Counted from the first letter of the stretch, positions 19,190-27,749 are shown. The stretch is 64,000 nt of DNA from Poindextera sp963706385 (GCA_963706385.1 OY970153.1:1736001-1800000), one strand, 5' to 3'. Notes: generated by a model not told the origin, from the letters alone. Made by a program: numbers and translations.

Positions 19190-19326
19190 GTCAGCTCATT
19201 TCTCGAAAAATTTGTATAGTTTACTTATATTTACTATGATTTTTGATTAACCTTGCGCGTCTTCGGCGGCAAGAACAGCGGGCGGAACGCCGCTATGCTG
19301 GTTGTGGTGGCGGCGATCAAGGCGCG

Positions 19327-20388
19327 TCAGCAAGCCGCTCCGTCCGAAAGGATGGCCGGAAACAGTTTGTAGCGCGTCGGCCTCACCCGCACCTCGGCGC
19401 CGCGGGCCAGAAAGGCGGGCGGGTCCGAACCCGGCGCCTGCAGCTCAAGGAGCTGCTGGCCGACCACGCACTCGATCTTGCCGCTGGCCCCGCGCACCCC
19501 GGCGGCCACGACCGTGGCGCCCAGCCCCTCTCCATCCGCCGTCGAAAAGGCCACCTCGTTCGGCCGGAAGAACAGCTCGATCGAACCTTCCGGCGCGCCA
19601 TCAGGCGCGGGGGTGGTCCAGCCGGCGACGGTGAGGCGGCCGCGGGTGACTTCGCCGGGCAGTCGGCAGGCCGCGCCCAGGAAGTCGAACACGAAGCCAT
19701 TGGCCGGGTTTTCATAAACCTGGCGCGGCGCGCCGATCTGGATCAGTTCGCCGTCCTTCAGCACCGCGAGCCGGTCGGCCAGGTCCAGCGCCTCCTCCTG
19801 GTCGTGGGTGACGAACACCGTGGTCACCCCGGCGCGGTCGTGCACCTGGCGCAGCCAGCGGCGCAGTTCGCGGCGCACCTGGGCGTCCAGCGCGCCGAAC
19901 GGCTCGTCCAGCAGCAGCATACGCGGTTCGATCGCCAGCGCCCGGGCGAGCGCGACTCTCTGGCGCTGGCCGCCGGACAGTTGCGCGGGATAGCGGTTGC
20001 CGAGTCCGTCCAGCTGCATCAGCTCCAGCAGATCGCGCACCCGTTCGGCGATCGCCTCGCGGCTCGGGCGGCTGGACCTCGGACGCACACGCGGGCCGAA
20101 CGCGATGTTCTGCTCGACGGTCATGTGGCGAAACAGGGCGTAGTGCTGGAACACCATGCCGACGCCGCGGCGACGCGCCGGCAAGGACAGGAAGTCTTCG
20201 CCGTTGAAGCTGACCTGGCCGGCGTCGGGCTGCTCGAGCCCGGCCAGGATCCTCAAGAGCGTGGTCTTGCCCGAGCCCGAGGGACCCAGGAGGGCGAGGA
20301 ACTCGCCGTCGCCGGCGCGCAGCGAGACGTCCCTCAGCGCCGGATAGCGGCCGAAGGCCTTGCTGAGAGACTTGATTTCGAGGGGCAT
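19327..20388 (-). CDS. cysA: Sulfate/thiosulfate-type ABC transporter ATP-binding protein, orphan
   Basis: A 353-residue ATPase of the CysA/MalK-like class. Walker A is GPSGSGKTTLLR, the ABC signature is LSGGQRQRVALARAL, Walker B is RMLLLDEPFGALD and the switch histidine is in TVFVTHDQEEALDLAD. The C-terminal TOBE-type domain (LFFRPNEVAF) matches CysA. No permease (CysT/CysW) or sulfate-binding protein gene adjoins it, so it would have to act with subunits encoded elsewhere. A dispersed hairpin repeat begins three bases upstream of the ATG and no Shine-Dalgarno sequence is visible, so translation may be weak. Confidence 0.85.
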   Translation of the reverse strand: MPLEIKSLSKAFGRYPALRDVSLRAGDGEFLALLGPSGSGKTTLLRILAGLEQPDAGQVSFNGEDFLSLPARRRGVGMVFQHYALFRHMTVEQNIAFGPRVRPRSSRPSREAIAERVRDLLELMQLDGLGNRYPAQLSGGQRQRVALARALAIEPRMLLLDEPFGALDAQVRRELRRWLRQVHDRAGVTTVFVTHDQEEALDLADRLAVLKDGELIQIGAPRQVYENPANGFVFDFLGAACRLPGEVTRGRLTVAGWTTPAPDGAPEGSIELFFRPNEVAFSTADGEGLGATVVAAGVRGASGKIECVVGQQLLELQAPGSDPPAFLARGAEVRVRPTRYKLFPAILSDGAAC

Positions 20389-20391
20389 GGC

Positions 20392-20503
20392 TAGAGCGCG
20401 TTCCGCAAAAGTGGATCCGGTTTTGCGATCAGAACGCGCTCAAGCCTTTTAATCTAGAGCACGATCCGACGATCAGGCGATTCCGCCTGATCGCATCGTG
20501 CTC
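20392..20503. repeat. Tandem pair of dispersed hairpin repeats
   Basis: Unit 1 pairs GAGCGCGTT at 20394-20402 with AACGCGCTC at 20433-20441, with CGCAAAA/TTTTGCG inside. Unit 2 pairs GAGCACGAT at 20457-20465 with ATCGTGCTC at 20495-20503, with GATCAGGCG/CGCCTGATC inside. Both start with CTAGAGC, the same terminal word as the element at 4120-4314. The pair lies between the cysA-like gene and the phosphatase gene. Confidence 0.85.
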
Positions 20504-20593
20504 GCGGCGGTCTCCACCCGGTGGAACGCGGCGCATTCGTCCGCGAACCTCCATCTAGACCGGACTTGACGTCAAGGGTGATCGCCGCGCGGC

Positions 20594-21376
20594 TCAGTCG
20601 AGCAGCCGGGCCTCGACCTTGGTCCGCAGCGTCGAATCGACGCCGAGCGCGTCCCTAAGATAACCGTCGATCGTGCCGTGCTCGGCCTCGATGGCCGACA
20701 GGGCGGCCTCCAGATAGGCCGCATCGACCCCCATCGCCACCCGCGCCGCCGCCGGCGAGGGCTCGCGCCCCGCGCCCTCGGCGATCGCCTGCATCATCAG
20801 CGGCATGCGCTGTTCGATTCCGATCGCCTGATTGGTCAACAGGTAGTCGGCGATGAGATCGTCTTCATGGACCCCGATCAGGTGATGGGTCAGCGCCGCC
20901 AGAATCCCCGTTCGGTCCTTGCCGGCCGCGCAGTGGATCAGCACCGGCCCCTCGGCTTCGCCCAGGGCGGCGAAATAGCGCGAGAAGGTGTCCAGGTGCC
21001 GCGCGTCGAACGGCGCGGCGCGGTAGTAGTCGGTCAGATAGGCGCGGAAGGCGTCCTCGCTGAGGTCGGAATCGCGCACGAACGTCCACCAGGGATCATC
21101 GTCGTCCACGGAGCCGATGTCGGTGGCGATCACCGCGCCGGAAAAGCCGGCCGGGCGTCGCGACGGCTCGCGCGCGCGCTCGTGCGGGCGGCGCAGGTCG
21201 ACGACCACCGCGATCTTGAGGGCGTCGATCGCCTCCAGGTCCGCGTCGGTGGCCCGGCCGTGATGGGCCGAGCGGTAGAGCCGGCCGGGATGGATGCGCG
21301 CGCCCGCCGCGGTGGCGTAGTCGCCGTAGTCGCGAAAGTTTACGACGCCTTCGAGTTCGAGGATGCGTGCGTTCAT
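20594..21376 (-). CDS. Tyrosine/serine protein phosphatase (dual-specificity type)
   Basis: A 260-residue cysteine-dependent phosphatase. The signature P-loop reads HCAAGKDRTGILAALT near residue 148, in which the cysteine is the nucleophile and the arginine binds phosphate. The N-terminal ELEGVVNFRDYGDYATAAG is typical of the bacterial Y_phosphatase3 family. Substrates of this family are mostly unknown and may be phosphoproteins or phosphoinositides. It is a single gene between a repeat pair and nrdB. Confidence 0.9.
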   Translation of the reverse strand: MNARILELEGVVNFRDYGDYATAAGARIHPGRLYRSAHHGRATDADLEAIDALKIAVVVDLRRPHERAREPSRRPAGFSGAVIATDIGSVDDDDPWWTFVRDSDLSEDAFRAYLTDYYRAAPFDARHLDTFSRYFAALGEAEGPVLIHCAAGKDRTGILAALTHHLIGVHEDDLIADYLLTNQAIGIEQRMPLMMQAIAEGAGREPSPAAARVAMGVDAAYLEAALSAIEAEHGTIDGYLRDALGVDSTLRTKVEARLLD

Positions 21377-21421
21377 GCCGTCTAGATAGTCGGCCCGTGT
21401 GACAAAATCGAGGACGGCCGC

Positions 21422-22453
21422 CTAATGGGCCGCTTCGGCGCCCGCGCGGTTGGCCATCATCCGGTCGAACTCGGCCCAGACGCCGTCGGCCCCGTCCCAG
21501 CGGCCGCGGGTGGCGGCCTTGGAATATTCCGTGGCCCGGGCCTCGAAGAAGTTGGCGTGCTCGACCCCCGACAGCAGCACCTGCAGCCAGGGCAGCGGGT
21601 TTTCCTTGGCCCCGAACACCTCGGGCAGTTCGAGCTGGCGAAGCCGCCAGTCGGCGACAAAGCGGATGTAGGCCTTGATGTCGTCCGGCGTCATGCCCTC
21701 GACCGGACCCGTCTCGAAGGCCAGGTCGATGAACCGGTCCTCCAGCGCCACCACCGTCTTGCAGCAGTCGACGATGTCGTCGGCCACGGACTTGGTCACG
21801 CAGCCGGTCTCCTTGCGGAACACATGGTAGAGCTTGATGATCCCCTCGCAGTGCAGGCTCTCGTCGCGCACGCTCCACGAGACGATCTGGCCCATGCCCT
21901 TCATCTTGTTGAAGCGCGGGAAGTTCATCAGCATCGCGAACGAGGCGAAGAGCTGCAAGCCCTCGGTGAAGCCGCCGAACATGGCGAGCGTGCGGGCGAT
22001 ATCGGCGTTCGTCTCCACGCCAAAGGTGCGCATGTAGTCGTGCTTGGCCCGCATCGCCTCGTATTCGAGGAAGGCGGCGAATTCGCTCTCCGGCATGCCG
22101 ATGGTCTCGAGCAAGAGCGCATAGGCCGCGATATGGATGGTCTCCATGTTGGCGAAGGACGCCAGCATCATCTTCACCTCGGTCGGTTTGAAGATGCGGC
22201 CGTAGCGCTCCATGTAGTTGTCGGCGACCTCGATGTCCGACTGGGTGAAGAAGCGGAAGATCTGGGTCAGCAGGTTGCGTTCGCCGTCGCTCAACTTGGT
22301 CGCCCAGTCCTTGCAGTCCTCGCCGAGGGGAATCTCCTCGGGCATCCAGTGGACCTGCTGCTGGCGCTTCCAGAACTCGTAGGCCCAGGGATAGCGGAAC
22401 GGCTTGTAGGCCGAGGGGATCATCAGGCCGGGCAGGTCGGCTTTGGCTTTCAT
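21422..22453 (-). CDS. nrdB: Ribonucleotide reductase class Ia, beta subunit
   Basis: A 343-residue R2 protein that holds the diiron-tyrosyl radical cofactor for deoxyribonucleotide synthesis. Metal ligands and the radical tyrosine appear in NMETIHIAAY: E104, H107 and Y111. Further ligands lie near D73 and in later helices (RDESLHCEG). The C-terminal tail, which docks into NrdA, is degenerate as usual. It lies downstream of nrdA in the same direction, separated by 158 bases. Confidence 0.95.
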   Translation of the reverse strand: MKAKADLPGLMIPSAYKPFRYPWAYEFWKRQQQVHWMPEEIPLGEDCKDWATKLSDGERNLLTQIFRFFTQSDIEVADNYMERYGRIFKPTEVKMMLASFANMETIHIAAYALLLETIGMPESEFAAFLEYEAMRAKHDYMRTFGVETNADIARTLAMFGGFTEGLQLFASFAMLMNFPRFNKMKGMGQIVSWSVRDESLHCEGIIKLYHVFRKETGCVTKSVADDIVDCCKTVVALEDRFIDLAFETGPVEGMTPDDIKAYIRFVADWRLRQLELPEVFGAKENPLPWLQVLLSGVEHANFFEARATEYSKAATRGRWDGADGVWAEFDRMMANRAGAEAAH

Positions 22454-22611
22454 CGGGACGCTCGGCCTTCACGAATTGGATTGCGGACTGGACGGGACGG
22501 ACGCTAGCAGTCGGATGTCGGTTGGCCACCACATCTGGTATGGATTGGACCCTCAATTCACAAGATAGGGCTATCGCTGTGGATAAGCCAATCACGATCC
22601 ACGGCGCGCGC

Positions 22612-24489
22612 CTACTGGCAGGCGAGGCATTCCTCGTAGTCGGTGCGCTCGGACGGGGAGAAGGCGTCGACCGCGGAGCCGATCAGTTCGGCGCCGGCGA
22701 AGGCGGCGCGCTGCACCGACTTGGAACGCAGATAGTAGAGTGACTTCACCCCCCGCTCCCAGGCCTGATAGTGCAGCATGTGCAGGTCCCATTTGTCGAC
22801 GTCGCCGGCCAGGAAGATATTCAGCGACTGCGACTGGCAGACCTCGGGCGTACGGTCGGCGGCCAGTTCGACCACCCAGCGCTGATCCAGCTCGAACGCG
22901 GTCTTGTAGACGTCTTTCTCGTCGGCGGTGAGGCAGTCGAGATGCTGGACCGAGCCCTCGTGCTCCAGGATCGAGCGCCAGACCGCGTCGGTGTTCTGGC
23001 CCTTCGCGTCCAGCACCCGCTCCAGATAGGGGTTCTTCACCGCGAACGAGCCGGACAGGGTCTTGTGGGTGTAGATGTTGGCCGGGATCGGTTCGATGCC
23101 GGCCGAGGTCCCGCCGCAGATGATCGAGATCGAGGCGGTCGGCGCGATCGCCAGCTTGTGGCTGAAGCGCTCCATCACCCCGCGCTCCTCGGCGTCCGGA
23201 CAGGCGCCGCGCTCCTCGGCCAGCCGGCGGGAGGCCTTGTCGGCCTCGCGGCGCAGGTGCTTGAACAGGCGCATGTTCCAGGACTTGGCCAGGGCGCTTT
23301 CGAACGGCACATTCTGGCTCTGCAGGAAGGAGTGGAAGCCCATCAGGCCGAGGCCCACCGACCGTTCGCGGGCTGCGGCGTACCTGGCCGCCTCCATCGC
23401 CGGCGGGGCGCGGTCGATGAAGTCCTGCAAGACATTGTCCAGGAACCGCAGCACATCCTCGACGAAGGTCGGATGGTCGCGCCATTCCAGGAAGGTCTCG
23501 GCGTTGACCGACGACAGGCAGCAGACCGCGGTCCGCTCGACGCCCAGGTGGTCGGGGCCGGTATGCAGCATGATCTCGGAGCACAGGTTCGACTGGCGCA
23601 CCCTCAGTCCCAGCTCGCGCTGGTGCTGCGGCATCAGCCGGTTCACCGTGCCTTCGAAGATCAGATAGGGCTCGCCGGTCTGCAGGCGCACGTCCAGAAT
23701 CTTCTGCCACAGCGCGCGGGCGTCGACGGTCTTGACCACCTCGCCGGTCTTGGGGCTGCGCATGCCGAAAGGGGCGCCGTCGCGCACCGCCTCCATGAAC
23801 TCGTCGGTGATCGACAGGCCGTGGTGCAGATTCAGCGACTTGCGATTGAAGTCGCCCGAGGGTTTGCGGATTTCGAGGAACTCCTCGATCTCCGGGTGGT
23901 GGATGTCGAGATAGACCGCCGCCGAGCCGCGGCGCAGCGAACCCTGGCTGATCGCCAGCGTCAGCGAGTCCATCACCCGGATGAAGGGGATGATGCCGCT
24001 GGTCTGGCCCTGGCCCTTGACCTTCTCGCCGATCGAGCGGACCCCGCCCCAGTAGGTGCCGATGCCGCCGCCGTTGGCGGCCAGCCAGACGTTCTCGTTC
24101 CAGGCGCCGACGATGCCCTCCAGGCTGTCGGAAACCGAATTGAGGAAACAGGAGATCGGCAGGCCCCGATCGGCGCCGCCGTTCGACAGCACCGGCGTGG
24201 CGGGCATGAACCAGAGCCTGGAGATGTAGTCGTAGATCCTCTGGGCGTGTTCGGCGTCGTCGGCGAAGGCGGTGGCGACCCGGGCGAACATGTCCTGATA
24301 GGACTCGCCCGGCAGCAGATAGCGGTCCTCGAGCGTGGTCTTGCCGAAATCGGTGAGCAGCGCGTCGCGCGCGCGATCGACCTCGACCTTGCGGACCAGT
24401 TGAAGCTGCGGCCGCTCGCCCGGCCGGGTGGCCGCGAATTGCGCCTGTCTTGGCGCGCCTACCGACTGAGTCGCCTCACTCCGCATCAT
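22612..24489 (-). CDS. nrdA: Ribonucleotide reductase class Ia, alpha subunit
   Basis: A 625-residue catalytic subunit. Active-site cysteines appear in GLPISCFLNS, SNLCSEI (with the conserved Asn and Glu) and VCCLSSVN. The PTASISIICGGTSAGIEPI segment is the conserved phosphate-binding loop. The C terminus ends in the redox-active CLACQ. The N-terminal ATP-cone is short or absent, so overall allosteric activity control may be reduced. The ATG at 24489 is chosen; the upstream region contains a CtrA-like box, and nrdA is cell-cycle regulated in Caulobacter. Confidence 0.95.
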   Translation of the reverse strand: MMRSEATQSVGAPRQAQFAATRPGERPQLQLVRKVEVDRARDALLTDFGKTTLEDRYLLPGESYQDMFARVATAFADDAEHAQRIYDYISRLWFMPATPVLSNGGADRGLPISCFLNSVSDSLEGIVGAWNENVWLAANGGGIGTYWGGVRSIGEKVKGQGQTSGIIPFIRVMDSLTLAISQGSLRRGSAAVYLDIHHPEIEEFLEIRKPSGDFNRKSLNLHHGLSITDEFMEAVRDGAPFGMRSPKTGEVVKTVDARALWQKILDVRLQTGEPYLIFEGTVNRLMPQHQRELGLRVRQSNLCSEIMLHTGPDHLGVERTAVCCLSSVNAETFLEWRDHPTFVEDVLRFLDNVLQDFIDRAPPAMEAARYAAARERSVGLGLMGFHSFLQSQNVPFESALAKSWNMRLFKHLRREADKASRRLAEERGACPDAEERGVMERFSHKLAIAPTASISIICGGTSAGIEPIPANIYTHKTLSGSFAVKNPYLERVLDAKGQNTDAVWRSILEHEGSVQHLDCLTADEKDVYKTAFELDQRWVVELAADRTPEVCQSQSLNIFLAGDVDKWDLHMLHYQAWERGVKSLYYLRSKSVQRAAFAGAELIGSAVDAFSPSERTDYEECLACQ

Positions 24490-24641
24490 GTCCCACTACC
24501 CGCGCCCGAATAACTCCAGACGGTGAAATGACCGTCCAGCCCCTACATCTTGTGGGCGAAGCAGCCCACAGCCCGTAGATATGGGGCCATAGGGTTTATG
24601 GATGGTCAACGGCCCATAGGGGTCGCGCCGAAATTTTTCCG

Positions 24642-24657
24642 TTAACAAATGCTTTAC
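24642..24657. promoter_or_regulatory. CtrA-like box upstream of nrdA
   Basis: TTAACAAATGCTTTAC fits TTAA-N7-TTTAC, one mismatch from the CtrA consensus. It lies about 155 bases upstream of the nrdA start. Between it and the gene are imperfect repeats of CCATAGGG/CCCATAGGG (24588-24621) that could also be operator sequence. The assignment is by eye. Confidence 0.4.
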
Positions 24658-24736
24658 ATGGAAGACATGGCGCGGCCGGACGCCGGGCGCAACCAGGCCC
24701 GCATCCAACGGATTTCGCTGGAAAACCGCCCCTCGT

Positions 24737-24924
24737 GCGTTATGACTTTAAGCTGATCCAAGTATCTCCACCGCTCATCCCGGCGAATGCCGGGACCCAG
24801 ATCGTAAAGCGGAAGCACACATTCAAAATAACACGGGTAGGTCAGCGTCCTTTGATCTGGATCCCGGCATTCGCCGGGACGAGCGGAACAATAGAGTGAT
24901 TCAATCCGAAATCATCGCGCTCTA
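24737..24924. mobile_element. MITE-like element, copy 2
   Basis: It has the same architecture as the element at 4120-4314: hairpins of CATCCCGGCGAATGCCGGGA and complement flank a variable AT-richer centre, and the right end reads CGCGCTCTAG. The last bases supply the TAG stop of scoB (24922-24924, minus strand). It is nearly identical to the copy at 27901-28078 but in the opposite orientation. Confidence 0.75.
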
Positions 24925-25572
24925 GCCGACGCCCGCGGCCACCTTGAAATCCGCCTCGGTCTTGGCCCTGACCTCCTCGGGCGTGACGCCGGCGGCCAGC
25001 TCGGTCAGGGTCATGCCGCCGCCCTTGCGGTCGATCTCGAAGACGCCGAGATCGGTGATCAAGAGGTCGACCACCCCGGCGCCGGTCAGCGGCAGGGTGC
25101 AGGCCTTCAAGAGCTTAGGCGCGCCGGTCTTCTCGCAGTGGTCCATCACCACCACCACCCGCTTGACCCCGGCCACTAGGTCCATCGCCCCGCCCATGCC
25201 CTTGACCATCTTGCCGGGCACCGTCCAGTTGGCCAGGTCGCCGTTCTGCGCCACCTGCATGCCGCCGAGGATGGACAGGTCGATGTGCCCGCCGCGGATC
25301 ATGGCGAAACTGTCGGCGGAGTTGAAATAGCTCGACTGCGGCAATTCGGTGATCGTCTGTTTGCCGGCGTTGATCAGGTCGGCGTCGGCCTCGCCCTCGT
25401 AGGGAAACGAACCCATGCCCAGCATGCCGTTCTCGCTCTGCAGCGTCACGCGCACGCCCTCGGGAAGATAGTTCGCCACCAGGGTCGGGATGCCGATCCC
25501 GAGGTTGACGTAGAAGCCGTCCCTCAGCTCCCTCGCCGCCCGCGCGGCCATCTCCTCCCGTGTCCAGGCCAT
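24922..25572 (-). CDS. scoB: 3-oxoacid CoA-transferase subunit B
   Basis: A 216-residue beta subunit. Family motifs are FYVNLGIGIPTLVANYLP and the catalytic-glutamate segment SENGMLGMG, followed by GGHIDLSILGGMQV. With ScoA it transfers CoA between succinyl-CoA and acetoacetate in ketone-body or PHB-derived acetoacetate use. The ATG at 25572 lies two bases beyond the scoA stop, so the pair is one operon. The stop codon is formed by the terminal bases of the adjacent MITE-like element. Confidence 0.95.
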   Translation of the reverse strand: MAWTREEMAARAARELRDGFYVNLGIGIPTLVANYLPEGVRVTLQSENGMLGMGSFPYEGEADADLINAGKQTITELPQSSYFNSADSFAMIRGGHIDLSILGGMQVAQNGDLANWTVPGKMVKGMGGAMDLVAGVKRVVVVMDHCEKTGAPKLLKACTLPLTGAGVVDLLITDLGVFEIDRKGGGMTLTELAAGVTPEEVRAKTEADFKVAAGVG

Positions 25573-25574
25573 CT

Positions 25575-26294
25575 TTAGAGGCGCTCCGTCTCGGGCCGCG
25601 GCCGGGTGGTGACGCGCTCGATGCGTTTTTCGAAACGCGCGCCCTGGAAGACGCGGTCGACATAGACGCCGGGCGTGTGGATCTGGTCCGGATCGAGCTG
25701 GCCGACCTCGACCAGGTGTTCGACCTCGACCACGCACGCCTTGCCGGCGGTGGCCATCATCGGATTGAAGTTCCGCGCGGTCTTGCGATAGACCAGGTTG
25801 CCCTCGGCGTCGCCCTTCCAGGCCTTGACGATCGAAAGGTCGGCGGTCAGGCCCCGTTCCATCACGTAGCGCTCGCCGTCGAATTCGCGCACTTCCTTGC
25901 CCTCGGCCACCAGGGTGCCCACGCCGGTCTTGGTGAAGAAGGCGGGTATGCCGGCGCCGCCGGCGCGGATGCGTTCGGCCAAGGTGCCTTGCGGATTGAA
26001 TTCCAGCTCCAGTTCGCCCGACAGATAGAGCTGTTCGAACAGGCGGTTCTCGCCGACGTAGGACGAAATCATCTTCTTGATCTGGCCGCCGGCCAGCAGC
26101 ACGCCCAGGCCGAAATCGTCGATCCCGCAATTGTTGGAGATCACCGTCAGGCTCCCCACCCCCGACGCCCTGATCTCCGCGATCAGGTTCTCGGGGATGC
26201 CGCATAGGCCGAACCCCCCGGCCATGATCGTCATGCCGTCGAACAGCAGCCCGTCCAGGGCCGCCGCCGCGTCGCCAACCCGTTTTCCAGTCAT
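25575..26294 (-). CDS. scoA: 3-oxoacid CoA-transferase subunit A
   Basis: A 239-residue alpha subunit. The CoA-transferase motif GMTIMAGGFGLCGIPEN lies near residue 20, and NFNPMMATAGKACVVEVEHL near the C terminus is typical. The protein is complete and the start ATG at 26294 follows a purine-rich GAGGGTTCG. It is upstream of scoB in a two-gene unit with a two-base gap. Confidence 0.95.
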   Translation of the reverse strand: MTGKRVGDAAAALDGLLFDGMTIMAGGFGLCGIPENLIAEIRASGVGSLTVISNNCGIDDFGLGVLLAGGQIKKMISSYVGENRLFEQLYLSGELELEFNPQGTLAERIRAGGAGIPAFFTKTGVGTLVAEGKEVREFDGERYVMERGLTADLSIVKAWKGDAEGNLVYRKTARNFNPMMATAGKACVVEVEHLVEVGQLDPDQIHTPGVYVDRVFQGARFEKRIERVTTRPRPETERL

Positions 26295-26381
26295 CGAACC
26301 CTCGGGGAGATACGAGCGTCGTGTGTCTCAAACGCCCGGCGGATTCAAGCCCGATCGCCGCCGCGTTGGGAACCGCGCGGG

Positions 26382-26486
26382 TTTTGAACCACGAAGGTCA
26401 CGAAGAGCACGAAGAAATGACCGGTTCGCCTCGATGGAGGCAGGGTTCAACCCTTCGTGTCCTTGGTGGTCTTCGTGGTGAAATCG
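26382..26486. repeat. Minimal remnant of the GxxExxY cassette (ends only)
   Basis: It starts with TTTTGAACCAC and tandem CACGAAG words and ends in the complementary CTTCGTG words and GTGGTGA. These are the same ends as the fuller cassettes at 27806-28125, 32369-32812 and 32861-33050. Only about 50 bases remain between the ends, with no coding sequence. It lies upstream of scoA and downstream of the DUF465 gene. Confidence 0.7.
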
Positions 26487-26577
26487 GCCCAGCCGCCGCG
26501 GATGATCGCCGGGATGACGGTTGTGGGAACGTGTTGAAACTACGATCGCTTCCCCAACGGCCAATGGGGTCTGAATC

Positions 26578-26751
26578 CTAGTTCGCGCGGCCCTTGAGCT
26601 GCTCAAGCTCCTCCTTGAGCTTGAGCTTGCGTCGCTTGAGCTCGCGAAGTCGCAATTCGTCGGCGGCCGGTCGGCTCGCCTCGTCCTGAATGGCCCGTTC
26701 GAGGGTTTCATGCCGGGAGCCGAGTTCACGAATGCGGGCTTCGATCGCCAT
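26578..26751 (-). CDS. Small DUF465 (YdcH-like) coiled-coil protein
   Basis: A 57-residue protein beginning MAIEARIRELGSRHETLERA, followed by a charged helix rich in Arg and Lys (ELKRRKLKLKEELEQL). This matches the short DUF465/YdcH family, two antiparallel helices of unknown function. The ATG at 26751 is preferred because GGAGG lies eight bases upstream; an ATG at 26766 has none. A paralogue with the same layout lies at 27496-27714 on the other strand. Confidence 0.88.
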   Translation of the reverse strand: MAIEARIRELGSRHETLERAIQDEASRPAADELRLRELKRRKLKLKEELEQLKGRAN

Positions 26752-26893
26752 GGGTTGCGCCTCCATGCTGATGGCGGTTCAAGTAAACACCGGACGCCGG
26801 ATTCCGTCAGATCACATTCGCTTGCGATCGGGCGGGCTTGACCGGGCGCCGATTATGCGGGCGCGGGATGAAGATTTGGTGGGGAGACTGATC

Positions 26894-27499
26894 GTGCCGG
26901 GTGCAACGCCGCAAAGGTTGATCATCGGGGTTTCGGGGGCGTCCGGCGCGGTCTATGGCGTAAGGATGCTCCGCGCCTGCGCCGATCTGGGCGTGGAGAG
27001 CCATCTGGTGGCCTCGCGCGCCGCGGCCCTGACGCTGAAGCAGGAGACCGGTCTGAGCATCGCCGAGCTGGGCGCCATGGCCGGCGTCGTCCACCGCCCG
27101 GCCGACGTGGGCGCGGCGATCGCCTCCGGCTCCTATCCGAGCCTGGGCATGGTGGTCGCGCCCTGTTCGGTCCGCACCATGTCGGAGATCGCCACCGGGG
27201 TCACCTCCAGCCTTTTGACCCGCGCCGCCGACGTCACCTTGAAGGAGCGCCGGCCGCTGGTCTTGATGGTGCGCGAGACGCCGCTGCACCTGGGTCACCT
27301 GCGCACCCTGGTGCGGCTGGCGGAGATGGGCGCGATCATCGCCCCGCCGCTGCCGGCCTTCTACGCCAAGCCGGCCTCGATCGAGGCCTTGGTCGACCAG
27401 TCGGTGGGCCGCGCGCTCGACCTGTTCGGCCTGTCCTGGAGTCCGGTGCGGCGGTGGGGCGAGGACATCGGCCCGATCGGGATGTCCGAAGAGCCATGA
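26894..27499 (+). CDS. ubiX: Flavin prenyltransferase UbiX
   Basis: A 201-residue enzyme that prenylates FMN to make the cofactor of UbiD decarboxylases in ubiquinone synthesis. The N-terminal LIIGVSGASGAVYGVRML is the flavin-binding segment. Later motifs are VVAPCSVRTMSEIATG and RPLVLMVRETPLHLGHL, both UbiX hallmarks. The GTG at 26894 is chosen because GGGGAG lies seven bases upstream and the product then has family length; an ATG at 26855 is possible. It overlaps the next gene (ATGA). Confidence 0.94.
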   Translation: MPGATPQRLIIGVSGASGAVYGVRMLRACADLGVESHLVASRAAALTLKQETGLSIAELGAMAGVVHRPADVGAAIASGSYPSLGMVVAPCSVRTMSEIATGVTSSLLTRAADVTLKERRPLVLMVRETPLHLGHLRTLVRLAEMGAIIAPPLPAFYAKPASIEALVDQSVGRALDLFGLSWSPVRRWGEDIGPIGMSEEP

Positions 27500-27714
27500 C
27501 CGACGAGATCGTCCCGGCCAATGACGGCCCGCTCCAGGCGCGCATCGCCGAACTGCGCCAGGAGCATCAGGACCTGGACGCGGCCGTCGCCGCCCTGGTG
27601 CGGCAGCCCTGCCCGGACCAGCTCCAGATCGCCCGGCTGAAGCGGCGCAAGCTGGCGCTGCGCGACCAGATCGCCGCCCTGGAGGACCGCCTGACCCCGG
27701 ACATCATCGCGTGA
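27496..27714 (+). CDS. Small DUF465 (YdcH-like) coiled-coil protein, coupled to ubiX
   Basis: A 72-residue protein with the DUF465 pattern LQARIAELRQEHQDLDAAVA, then CPDQLQIARLKRRKLALRD. The sequence resembles the minus-strand paralogue 0.8 kb away, especially the LKRRKL core. Its ATG overlaps the ubiX stop, so it is translated with ubiX. Function unknown; similar small proteins are frequent in alphaproteobacteria. Confidence 0.88.
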   Translation: MTDEIVPANDGPLQARIAELRQEHQDLDAAVAALVRQPCPDQLQIARLKRRKLALRDQIAALEDRLTPDIIA

Positions 27715-27749
27715 TGCGCTTTTTCGCGGCCTATGTCGGTTTGCCCCTG

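Noticed and set aside
24496..24708. A 70-codon minus-strand open frame upstream of nrdA
   Set aside because: It covers the AT-rich regulatory region, has no recognisable domain and no good ribosome-binding site.
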